Positions 39,848 to 48,544 of a stretch of DNA of 64,000 bases are shown here, one piece after another. The position numbers were made by a program, and so were the translations under genes. This stretch comes from Streptomyces actuosus (GTDB taxonomy: Bacteria; Actinomycetota; Actinomycetes; Streptomycetales; Streptomycetaceae). The DNA lies in NCBI RefSeq assembly GCF_016921115.1, contig NZ_JAFFZS010000027.1, forward strand, positions 1 to 64,000, written 5' to 3'. Numbering within the stretch: position 1 is the stretch's first letter; each line of letters begins with the position of its first letter. Under the pieces are notes generated by a model. That model had not been told where the DNA came from, ran no database searches, and was given only the letters and a program-made list of their open reading frames with translations.

Positions 39848-41209
39848 TCAGTAGTGGACGGGCAGGGCGGTGAGGCTGCGGTTGAGGAGCGAGGGCTGCC
39901 AGGTGAGCCGGGCGCCGTCGGCCAGGGCGAGGCCCCGGTGGTCGCGGACCAGGGTCCTGACCGCGGCGACGGCGACCAGGCGGGCCAGGGCGGCGCCGAC
40001 GCAGAAGTGGGCGCCGAAGCCGAAGCCGAGATGGGTGGCACCGGTGCGGCGGACGTCGAACCGGCCGGGGTCGGGGAAGCGGGCCGGGTCGCGGTTGGCG
40101 GCGGCCGTGACCAGGAAGATCCGGTCCCCGGCGCGCACGGTGCGGCCGTCCAGGTCGAGGTCGCGGGCGGCGGTGCGGATCGACATCTTCGACGGGCCGT
40201 CCAGCCGCAGCGTCTCCTCCACCGCGCCCTGGACCAGTTCGGGGTCCTCGCGGACGGCGGCGAGCGCGCCGGGCCGGGTGTGCAGGGCCAGGACGGTGTT
40301 GGCGATGAGGTTGCTGGTGGTCTCGCCACCGGCGAAGGCCATCTGGGTGAGCATGCCGACGAACTCCTCGACGGTGACCGACTCCCCCACCCGGCCCTCG
40401 CCGAGGACCTGGCTGATCAGGTCGTCGGCGGGCTCGGCCCGGCGCCGGTCGACGAGGCCCGCGAGATAGTCCTCCAGGCTCACGAGCGCCTGCAGGGAGG
40501 CCCGGTACTCGCTCTCCTCCTGGGCGGTGCCGAGGACGAGGTCGGCGACGCGGGCGTTCCAGTACCAGAAGGCGGGGGCGTCGGTGCGCGGGATGCCGAG
40601 CCAGCGGGCGAAGACCAGCGCGGGCAGCGGCTTGGCCACGTCGGCCATGAGGTCGCCGGTGCGGCCGGGGACCGCCGAGCGGGCCAGGACGGCGCGGGTG
40701 GCCTTCTCCGTGAAGGTGCGGTAGCGGACCACCGCCCGTGCGGCGAAGGCCTCCTGGAAGACCCGGCGCAGTCTGCGGTGCTGCGGCGGGTCGTTGAAGA
40801 CCATCCAGCGGGACAGGATCCCGAAGGCCCGCTCGGCGTCCGTGCGGGCGCCCTGCGGCACGGCGTCCATCAGGGGCCGTACCCGGTCGGCGGAGACCAC
40901 CGGGTCGCGCAGGCAGCGCATCACCTGGTCGTAGCCGGTGACGAGCCACGCGTGGTGCATCGGGCTCCAGTGCACCGGCGCGTGCGCGCGCAGGGCGTCG
41001 AGGTGCCCGTAGGGATCGGCGACCATGTCCGGCGAGAGCAGGTACCGCTCGCTGAAGGCGCGGTCGGGGGCGGCGGGGTCGGGGGCGGCGGCCCGGGCCT
41101 CCCGGGCGGTGGCCGGCTCCGGCACGGTGGGTGATTCCGGGGATGTGGCCCGCTCCTGCACGGCGGGGATGACGCGTCCGGTGGTGGCCGTGGAGGCGGC
41201 GGGGGTCAT
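39848..41209 (-). CDS. Cytochrome P450
   Basis: A 453-residue bacterial P450. The I-helix oxygen-binding motif is MAFAGGETTSNLIANTVL, the ExxR motif is EETLRLDG, and the haem-thiolate Cys lies in FGFGAHFCVGAALARL. An unusually long Ala/Pro/Thr-rich N-terminal extension of about 50 residues precedes the P450 fold (FSERYLLSPDMVADPYGHLD). The start overlaps the NRPS stop (ATGA), so it is coupled to the assembly line. It probably hydroxylates or cross-links the peptide, on a carrier domain or after release. A ferredoxin gene is not seen in the cluster. Confidence 0.92.
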   Translation of the reverse strand: MTPAASTATTGRVIPAVQERATSPESPTVPEPATAREARAAAPDPAAPDRAFSERYLLSPDMVADPYGHLDALRAHAPVHWSPMHHAWLVTGYDQVMRCLRDPVVSADRVRPLMDAVPQGARTDAERAFGILSRWMVFNDPPQHRRLRRVFQEAFAARAVVRYRTFTEKATRAVLARSAVPGRTGDLMADVAKPLPALVFARWLGIPRTDAPAFWYWNARVADLVLGTAQEESEYRASLQALVSLEDYLAGLVDRRRAEPADDLISQVLGEGRVGESVTVEEFVGMLTQMAFAGGETTSNLIANTVLALHTRPGALAAVREDPELVQGAVEETLRLDGPSKMSIRTAARDLDLDGRTVRAGDRIFLVTAAANRDPARFPDPGRFDVRRTGATHLGFGFGAHFCVGAALARLVAVAAVRTLVRDHRGLALADGARLTWQPSLLNRSLTALPVHY

Positions 41210-44200
41210 CGGGCGGTCTCCGTCTCCAGGGCGGTGAGCAGCTCGGCGATCCCGGCCACCCTCGGCTCGGCCATCATCGACATGTGGTCGCCGTCGCTGA
41301 TGTGCAGGGTGAGGCCGCCGCCGGCCGTCTCGCGCCAGCGCTCGACGTAGGTGTCGTAGTCGACGTCGAGACCCGGCATCGTGCGGCCGCGCGGGAGCCC
41401 GGCGGCCTCGCTGCCGACCACGAGGTGGATGTGGCCGGGGTACGGGCGGACCTCGTAGGCGGCGAGCGCGGCCAGCAGCGAGTGCCAGACCTCGATCGGG
41501 GCACCGTCGACCAGGGCCGCCTCGACGGGGCTCATGCCGGCGCCCAGCAGAGTGGCGGTCAGCTCCGCCGTCGCCCGGTCGCGTTGCGGCGACGGAGGCG
41601 TCTCCCGCAGCCGGTCGCGCAGCCGCAGGGCCGTGCGCAGGTCCTGGGTGACCCCGTTCAGCCGGGCACGGGCGGCGCTGTTGGACAGGTAGGGCTCGAC
41701 GAGGACCAAGGGCGTGGTCCCGTGTCCCGCCCCGTGCAGCTGAATGGCCATCTCCAGGGCGATGTTGGCGCCCATGGACCAGCCCAGCAGGGCGTGCGGG
41801 CCCTCGGCCTCCCGGTCGGTGATCTCGGCGACGTAGTTGGCGGCGATGCCCGTCACCGTGCTCGGGTCGACCCCGCCGAGCAGTCCGCGGGCCTGGAAGG
41901 CGTGCACGGGCCTGCCGGGCGGCAGGGCGCGGGCGAGCGGCACGAACCAGGCGGCGCTGCCGCCGGTGGGGTGTACGCACCACAGGGGCTTCCCCGCGCC
42001 CTCGCGCAGCCGTACCTCGGAGGTGACCGCGGCGGGCAGCTCCGCCTCCGCGGTGCGGGTGGCGTGCGCGGCGAGCTGGGCGACGGTCGGGTGCTCGATC
42101 AGGTCGCCGACCGAGACGGTGAGCCCGCGTCCGGCAGCCGTCAGGGAGACGCGGACGGTGGACAGCGAGCTGCCGCCGATGCGGAAGAAGTCGTCGTGGA
42201 CGCCGATGCGGGACAGCCCGAGCACCTCGCGCCAGATCTCGGCGAGGATCCTCTCCGCCGGGGTGGACGGAGCGGCGTACTCGGTGTCGTTCCGGGCGAG
42301 TTCGGCCGGCGGGAGCGGCAGGGCCCGCTTGTCGATCTTTCCGCTGCGGTTGATCGGCATCTCGTCGAGGACGACGAACCGGGCGGGCACCATGTAGGCG
42401 GGCAGCGAGGAGCGCAGGGCGCGGCCCAGGTCCCCGGGAGCGGGCCGGTCCGGGCCGTGCACGACGAGGTAGGCGACGAGGGCCGGCTCGCCGGGCAGGT
42501 CGGTGCGGTGCAGGACCACCGCCTGGCGGACCTCGGGCAGCTGCCGCAGCGCGTGCTCGACCTCGCCGAGCTCGATGCGGAAGCCGCGCAGCTTCACCTG
42601 CGAGTCGCGGCGTCCGAGCCACTCCACCGAACCGTCGGGCCGGTGGGTGCCGAGGTCGCCGGTGCGGCACAGCCGTGCGCCGGGCTCACCGTAGGGGTCG
42701 GGCACGTAGGTGGCTGCGGTGAGCGCGGGCCGGCCGAGGTAGCCGCGGCCCACGGCCCGACCGCCGAGATGGATCTCTCCGGGGACGCCGACCGGGACCG
42801 GCTGGAGGTCGTCGTCCAGGACGTGGATACGGGTGTTGCGGATCGGCGTGCCGATGGGCGGGGTGCCCCGGCCGGGGCTCAGTTCGGCGGCGACTGACCA
42901 CACGGAGGTCTCGGTGAGGCCGTAGACGTTGTGGAAGCGCCGGCCGCGCGCCCAGACGTCGGCCAGTTCGGCCGGGCAGGCCTCGCCGGCGACCTGGAGC
43001 ACCCGCAGCTCGGGGAAGTCGTCGTGACCGAGGACGGCGAGGGCGCTGGGCGGCAGCATGGCGCCGGTGACGTGGGCCTCGCGCAGGGTGCGGGCGAGAT
43101 CGGGACCGGGGCGCAGCTCCTCCGCGGGCGCGGTGACCAGCCGGCCGCCGTTGGCCAGGGACCAGGTCAGCTCCAGGATCGAGGCGTCGAAGCCGAAGGA
43201 CGCGAACTGCAGCACCCGGTCGTCGGGGGTGGGGCGCACCAGGTCGCGCTGGCCCTCGATCATGTTGGACAGGCCCCGGTGCGGGATGGCGACGCCCTTG
43301 GGGACGCCGGTGGAACCGGAGGTGTAGATGATGTAGGCGAGGGTGTCGGCGTCGGGTTCCCCGCCGGGGACCGGGGCCACCGGTTGCGCGGGGGCGTCCA
43401 GCTGGACGACCGGTCCGCCGAAGCGCACCCGCCCGTCCAGCTCCCGCTGGGTCAGCAGCACCCGCATGCCGCTGTCGTCGGCCATGAACGCGAGCCGGTC
43501 GGCCGGGTGTCGGGGGTCGAGGGGCAGGAAGGCACCGCCGGCGCGGAGCACTCCCAGGGCGGCGCGCACCAGGTCGGGGCCGCGTTCGGCGCAGATGCCG
43601 ACGACGGTCTCCGGGCCGACGCCGAGCCGTCGCAGCCGGTGCGCCAACTGCTCGGCTTGCGTCTGCAGTTCACCGTAGGTCAGGAGCTGCCCGCAGTGCT
43701 CGACGGCGACCGCGTGCGGGGTCCGGGTGGCGTGGACGGCGACGTGCTCGTGGAACAGCAGGGGGGAGGCCGGGATCCGCGGTCCGCGGGCCCACACGTC
43801 GAGGGCGGTGGCACGGGCGTCGCCGGTGAGCGCGGGGCGGGTGACGCGGGCGTACGGGTCGGCGACCATGGCCTCCAGCTGGGCGCAGTACACGTCGGCC
43901 AGCTGCTCGGCGGTGGCGGGTGCGACGAACGCGGGGTCGGCGTCCAGGGTGAAGGCGTTGACGCTCGCGTTCACCAGCAGCGGGAACATGGTCCGGGCGA
44001 TCTCCAGGGAGTCGTCCCAGGACTCGTGGGACAGCCGGTGGAAGTTGACGTAGTTGAAGACCGCGTCGGTCAGGCCGGGCTCGGTGGGCCGGAGCCGGGC
44101 GATGCGGACGAGCGGGACCCTGCGGTGCGGGAGCATCTCCTGCTCGGCGGCGAAGACGTCGTGCAGGAGGGCGAGCCAGCTGCCGCGGGGCCGGGCCACG

Positions 44201-47200
44201 CCGAACGGCACCGTGTTCAGGAACAGTCCGCGCATGCGGTCGGCGCCGGGCAGTTCGGGCCGCCCGTTGGTGACCAGGCCGATGCTGTGGCCGGACACAC
44301 TGTCGTCGCGGTCGGCGAACAGGCTCATGGTGTGGTGGAACGCAGCGATCAGCACGGTGCGACGGGGCACGCCGGCCGTTCTGGCCAGGGAGCCGATGCG
44401 TTCGGCGAGGTGGGCGTAGGAGCGGCGGACCTCGTGCACGGGCGGACGGCCCGCGGCCTCGCCAGCGGGGCGCCGGCGGAAGGTCACAGGCCGCAGTTCG
44501 GCGAGTCGTTCGCGCCAGTAGCCGAGGGACTCCTCACTGTTCACGGCCGCGCGTTCGAGGGCCACGTACTCGGCGAAGGCCGGGGCCTGCGGGGGTTGCG
44601 GGGTGGTGCGGTGGGCGACGGCCTCGCGGTGCAGGGCGAGCAGGTCGGCGACGAGGGAGGTCAGGCTCCAGCCGTCCAGGACGACATGGCAGTCGGTGAG
44701 GACGAGCCGCAGGTCGTGGTCGGTGACATGGTGCAGGTGGATGCGGACCAGGGGCGCTGTGGCGAGGTCGAAGCGGTGCTCGAACTCCGCGTCGACGAAC
44801 CGGCGCAGGCGCTCCCGCTGCTCCTGTCGGGGCAGTGCGCGCAGGTCGGTGTAGCCGACGGGCAGGTGGCCGGTGCGGTGGACGAGCTGGAGGGGTTCGC
44901 GGTAGGTGACGAGGTCCACGGAGGTGCGCAGGACGGGATGCCCGGCGACCACCGCGTCCACGGCGGCCTGGAAGGCTCCGAGGTCGAAGCCCTCGGGCAC
45001 ACTGATCTTCAGATCGGTGACGTTGTGGTACGCGCCGCGGCGGGGGTCGGCGAGCATCTCGTGCAGCATGCCCGCCTGGAGCATGGTGAGCGGGTAGGCG
45101 TCCGCGAGCCCGTCGGGCAGGCGGCCGGCGTCGGCGGGGTCGAGCTGGGAGAAGGGGGCGACCGGGTCGGGGGCGTCGGTGACGTCGGTGACCAGGGCGG
45201 CCAGGTCGGCCAGGGTGCGGGCGCGGAACACGTCGGCGACGGTGAAGCCGAGTCCGGCGGGGCGGCCGAGACCGACCAGGCGCAGCGCGAGGATGGAGTC
45301 GCCGCCCAGGTCGAAGAAGTTGTCGGTGCGGCTGACGTGCTCGGTCCCGAGGACCTGGCTCCACACTCCGGCCAGGGCCTCCTCCAGCGGGCCCTCGGGC
45401 GGCACGTGGGCGCGTCGGCCCGTCGATGCGGACGCGAGGGGCGCGACGGCGGTCAACGCGGCCCGGTCCACCTTGCCGTTGGCGGTCAGCGGCAGCCGCC
45501 CGTGGCGGACGAACAGGGCCGGCACCATGTACGCGGGCAGGGTCAGTCCGAGGCCCGCGCGCAGAGCGGGCGGGTCGAGGGGGCGGCCCTCGGGGGTGAC
45601 GACGTGGGCGACCAGGCGGGCGGTGTCGCCGTCGCGGCGGGCCACCACCGCGACGTCGGCGACGCCGGGCAGGGCGCGCAGCGCGGTCTCGATCTCCCCC
45701 GGTTCGATGCGGTAGCCGCGGACCTTGACCTGGTGGTCGGCGCGGCCCGCATAGGCGAGTTGGCCGTCCGGCAGGACCCGGACCAGATCCCCGGTGCGGT
45801 ACATGCGGGCTCCGGGCGTGCCGAACGGATCGTCGAGGAAGCGTTCGGCGGTCAGCTCGGGGCGGTTGCGGTAGCCGCGGGCGACACCGCCGCCGGCGAC
45901 GTACAGCTCGCCGACGCTGCCGGGAGGCACGAGCCGGCCGAAGGAGTCGAGGACGTAGCCGTGCTGACCGGCGAGGGGGCGGCCGATGGGAGAGCGGACG
46001 GTCCCGTCGACGTCGTCCTCGGTGATCGTGCGGAGGGTGACGTGGACGGTGGTCTCGGTGATGCCGTACATGTTCACCAGGGCGGGCCGGTGTCCGGGGG
46101 TGGTGAACCAGTCGCGGTAGTCGCGGACGTCGAAGGCGTCGCCGCCGAAGACGACCGTGCGCAGGGGCAGGTCGGCGAAGGAGGCGCCGGCGCCCTCGAT
46201 GTGGGCGCGCAGGCCCTTGAAGGCGGCCGGGGTCTGGTTGAGGACGGTGACGCCCTCCTCGCGCAGCACCCGGTGCACGGTGCCCGGATCGCGGACCTCG
46301 TCACCGGTGAGGACGACGACGCGTCCGCCGCTGGTGAGCGGGGCCCACAGTTCCCAGACGGAGAAGTCGAAGGCGGGCGAGTGCATCAGGGTCCACACGT
46401 CGGCGGGCCCGAAGCCGAAGTGCCGGTCGGCGGCGTCGAGCAGCCAGGCCAGGTTGGCGTGGGTGATCTCGACGCCCTTGGGGCGGCCGGTGGAACCGGA
46501 GGTGTAGATGACGTAGGCGAGGTCGCCGGGGTCCGGGAGGACGTCGTCGGTCGGCGCCGGCGGGCCGTCGGGCTCGGCGTCGAGGACGACGAGGCGGGCG
46601 GGCAGGTCCTCCACGGCGAAGCGGGTGGCGGTGTCGGTGACGATCAGGTCGACGCCGGAGTCGGTGACGGTGAAGGCGCGGCGCGCTGCAGGGTGGGAGG
46701 GGTCGAGCGGCAGGTAGGCGGCGCCGGCGCGCCACACGGCGAGCAGGGCGACGGCGAGGTCCGGGGTGCGGTCGAGGCAGACGCCGACGAGTGAGCCGGG
46801 GGTGACCCCGGCGGCGCGCAGCCGGCGTGCCAGGTCGCTCGCGGCGGCGTCCAGCCGGGCGTACGTCAGGGTGTGTCGCCCTGTGCCGACGGCGGCGGCG
46901 TGCGGCGTGCGGCGGATGTGCTCGGTGACGCGGTCCGGGGCCGTGCGCGGGGCGGCCGTGGGTCGGTGACCGGTGTTCGCGGGGCCGTCGGGGCCGAGGA
47001 GATGGGCGCGTTCGGCCGGGGTGAGGGGGTCGACGGCGCCGAGCGGGACGTCCGGGGTGGCGCGGAACGCCTCCAGCAGGGCGAGGGTGTGCCGGGCCAG
47101 GGCGGCGACGGAGGCCTCGGAGAACAGGTCGGTCCGGTAGACGAAGACGAGGTCGGTGCGCCCGTCGCCGTCGCGCAGGTCGAGGGTGAGGTCGAACTTG

Positions 47201-48492
47201 GCGGTGGTGAGGTCGATCCGGTAGGGCGTGCCGTGGGCCTCGCCCAGCGCCAGGTCGGAGCCGGTGGTGTCGGTGTGGGTGTAGAGGACCTGTACGAGCG
47301 GGTTGCGGGCCAGGTCGCGCTGCGGGCTGAGGGCGTCGACGACCTGCTCGAACGGCAGCGACTGATGGGAGAAGGCCTCCAGGACCCGGTCCCGGGTGCG
47401 GGCCAGGAGCGCGGCCGGGGTCGGGTCGTCGGAGAAGTCGCCGCGGAGGACGAGGGTGTTGACGAAGAAGCCGACGAGTTGTTCGGTCTCGGCCCGCTCG
47501 CGGTTGGCGACGACGGTGCCGACGGCGATGTCGCGCTGTCCGCTGTGGAAGGCCAGGGCGGCCTGGAAGGCGGCCAGCACCGTCATGTACGGCGTGGTGC
47601 CGGCCTGCCGGCCGAGGTCGGCGAGCGCGCCGGTCAGCTCGGACGGCAGGGTGAGGGTGTGGGTGGCGCCGGGACCGCCGGGCGTGTCGGGGCGCGGGTG
47701 GTCGGTGGGCAGGTCCAGCGGGGTGAGGCCGGCGAGCCGGGTGCGCCAGTGGTCGAGGGACGCGGACTGGTCGCGCTCGCGCTGCCAGATCGCGTAGTCG
47801 GTGTAGTCGAGGGGTAGTTCGGGCAGGCGTGCGGCACCGCCGCGGACGCGGGCCCGGTACAGCTCGGTGAGGTCGCGGACGATCAGTCCGAGGGACCAGC
47901 CGTCGGAGACGATGTGGTGCATGCCGAGCACGAGGACGTGCTCGTCGTGCTCGTCGTGCCCCTCGTGGTCGTCGTGGGCGGCACGGACCACGGTGGCCCG
48001 GAAGGCGGGTTCGCGGGCGAGGTCGAAGGGCCGGACGGCGGCGGCGTGCACGGCGGCGGCCACCCGCCCCTCGCGGTCCACGCCGGGCGGTCCGGTCACC
48101 TCCACCACGTCCGGTTCCGTCCCGTCGGCGGGCAGGACCCGCTGGTACGGGACGCCCTCGTGCTCGGGGAAGACGACCCGCAGCTGCTCGTGCCGGGCGA
48201 CGAGGTCGGTGAGCGCGGCGCGCAGGGCCGCCAGGTCCAGGGGGCCGGTGAACCGCCACGCCGCCGGCAGGAGGTAGGTGGGCGTACCGGGGTCGAGCCG
48301 GTCGAGGAAGTACAGGCGCAGCTGGGCCGCGGACAGCGGAATCCGCTCGGGGCGGGGCCGGGCCCGGCCGGGCCCGTCGTCGCGTGCGGTGCCCTGGCCG
48401 CGCAGCCGCTGCTCCAGCAGCCGCCGGGCGGCCGGGGACAGGGCGGCCTTCGGGGCTGCCGGGGGGCCGGGACGCACGTCGGATGTGGTCAT
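41206..48492 (-). CDS. NRPS, two modules plus thioesterase (C-A-PCP-C-A-PCP-TE)
   Basis: 2428 residues. C1: HHIVSDGWSLG near residue 192. A1: ~525-1010, pocket residues read D-F-W-N-V-G-M-V-H-K, the threonine code. PCP1: DLGGDSILAL near 1062. C2: active-site region TDCHVVLDGWSL near 1267, with Cys replacing the first His of HHxxxDG, and overall divergent from C1. A2: ~1590-2055, manual code about D-A-L-M-Q-A-V-V-W-K, not recognised. PCP2: IGGSSLSTVR near 2107. TE: ALLGWSMGANIALEM near 2239 with a late His in DGDHMSMM. It carries the last two modules and the release domain, so it acts after the NRPS encoded upstream. C2, receiving a Thr-loaded donor, might do more than condensation, such as dehydration (speculative). 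Confidence 0.93.
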   Translation of the reverse strand: MTTSDVRPGPPAAPKAALSPAARRLLEQRLRGQGTARDDGPGRARPRPERIPLSAAQLRLYFLDRLDPGTPTYLLPAAWRFTGPLDLAALRAALTDLVARHEQLRVVFPEHEGVPYQRVLPADGTEPDVVEVTGPPGVDREGRVAAAVHAAAVRPFDLAREPAFRATVVRAAHDDHEGHDEHDEHVLVLGMHHIVSDGWSLGLIVRDLTELYRARVRGGAARLPELPLDYTDYAIWQRERDQSASLDHWRTRLAGLTPLDLPTDHPRPDTPGGPGATHTLTLPSELTGALADLGRQAGTTPYMTVLAAFQAALAFHSGQRDIAVGTVVANRERAETEQLVGFFVNTLVLRGDFSDDPTPAALLARTRDRVLEAFSHQSLPFEQVVDALSPQRDLARNPLVQVLYTHTDTTGSDLALGEAHGTPYRIDLTTAKFDLTLDLRDGDGRTDLVFVYRTDLFSEASVAALARHTLALLEAFRATPDVPLGAVDPLTPAERAHLLGPDGPANTGHRPTAAPRTAPDRVTEHIRRTPHAAAVGTGRHTLTYARLDAAASDLARRLRAAGVTPGSLVGVCLDRTPDLAVALLAVWRAGAAYLPLDPSHPAARRAFTVTDSGVDLIVTDTATRFAVEDLPARLVVLDAEPDGPPAPTDDVLPDPGDLAYVIYTSGSTGRPKGVEITHANLAWLLDAADRHFGFGPADVWTLMHSPAFDFSVWELWAPLTSGGRVVVLTGDEVRDPGTVHRVLREEGVTVLNQTPAAFKGLRAHIEGAGASFADLPLRTVVFGGDAFDVRDYRDWFTTPGHRPALVNMYGITETTVHVTLRTITEDDVDGTVRSPIGRPLAGQHGYVLDSFGRLVPPGSVGELYVAGGGVARGYRNRPELTAERFLDDPFGTPGARMYRTGDLVRVLPDGQLAYAGRADHQVKVRGYRIEPGEIETALRALPGVADVAVVARRDGDTARLVAHVVTPEGRPLDPPALRAGLGLTLPAYMVPALFVRHGRLPLTANGKVDRAALTAVAPLASASTGRRAHVPPEGPLEEALAGVWSQVLGTEHVSRTDNFFDLGGDSILALRLVGLGRPAGLGFTVADVFRARTLADLAALVTDVTDAPDPVAPFSQLDPADAGRLPDGLADAYPLTMLQAGMLHEMLADPRRGAYHNVTDLKISVPEGFDLGAFQAAVDAVVAGHPVLRTSVDLVTYREPLQLVHRTGHLPVGYTDLRALPRQEQRERLRRFVDAEFEHRFDLATAPLVRIHLHHVTDHDLRLVLTDCHVVLDGWSLTSLVADLLALHREAVAHRTTPQPPQAPAFAEYVALERAAVNSEESLGYWRERLAELRPVTFRRRPAGEAAGRPPVHEVRRSYAHLAERIGSLARTAGVPRRTVLIAAFHHTMSLFADRDDSVSGHSIGLVTNGRPELPGADRMRGLFLNTVPFGVARPRGSWLALLHDVFAAEQEMLPHRRVPLVRIARLRPTEPGLTDAVFNYVNFHRLSHESWDDSLEIARTMFPLLVNASVNAFTLDADPAFVAPATAEQLADVYCAQLEAMVADPYARVTRPALTGDARATALDVWARGPRIPASPLLFHEHVAVHATRTPHAVAVEHCGQLLTYGELQTQAEQLAHRLRRLGVGPETVVGICAERGPDLVRAALGVLRAGGAFLPLDPRHPADRLAFMADDSGMRVLLTQRELDGRVRFGGPVVQLDAPAQPVAPVPGGEPDADTLAYIIYTSGSTGVPKGVAIPHRGLSNMIEGQRDLVRPTPDDRVLQFASFGFDASILELTWSLANGGRLVTAPAEELRPGPDLARTLREAHVTGAMLPPSALAVLGHDDFPELRVLQVAGEACPAELADVWARGRRFHNVYGLTETSVWSVAAELSPGRGTPPIGTPIRNTRIHVLDDDLQPVPVGVPGEIHLGGRAVGRGYLGRPALTAATYVPDPYGEPGARLCRTGDLGTHRPDGSVEWLGRRDSQVKLRGFRIELGEVEHALRQLPEVRQAVVLHRTDLPGEPALVAYLVVHGPDRPAPGDLGRALRSSLPAYMVPARFVVLDEMPINRSGKIDKRALPLPPAELARNDTEYAAPSTPAERILAEIWREVLGLSRIGVHDDFFRIGGSSLSTVRVSLTAAGRGLTVSVGDLIEHPTVAQLAAHATRTAEAELPAAVTSEVRLREGAGKPLWCVHPTGGSAAWFVPLARALPPGRPVHAFQARGLLGGVDPSTVTGIAANYVAEITDREAEGPHALLGWSMGANIALEMAIQLHGAGHGTTPLVLVEPYLSNSAARARLNGVTQDLRTALRLRDRLRETPPSPQRDRATAELTATLLGAGMSPVEAALVDGAPIEVWHSLLAALAAYEVRPYPGHIHLVVGSEAAGLPRGRTMPGLDVDYDTYVERWRETAGGGLTLHISDGDHMSMMAEPRVAGIAELLTALETETAR

Positions 48493-48544
48493 GAGGGCAC
48501 TCCGATCTCAGAACGGGGGTGAGGGGGTCGGGACGGTGGCGTCC

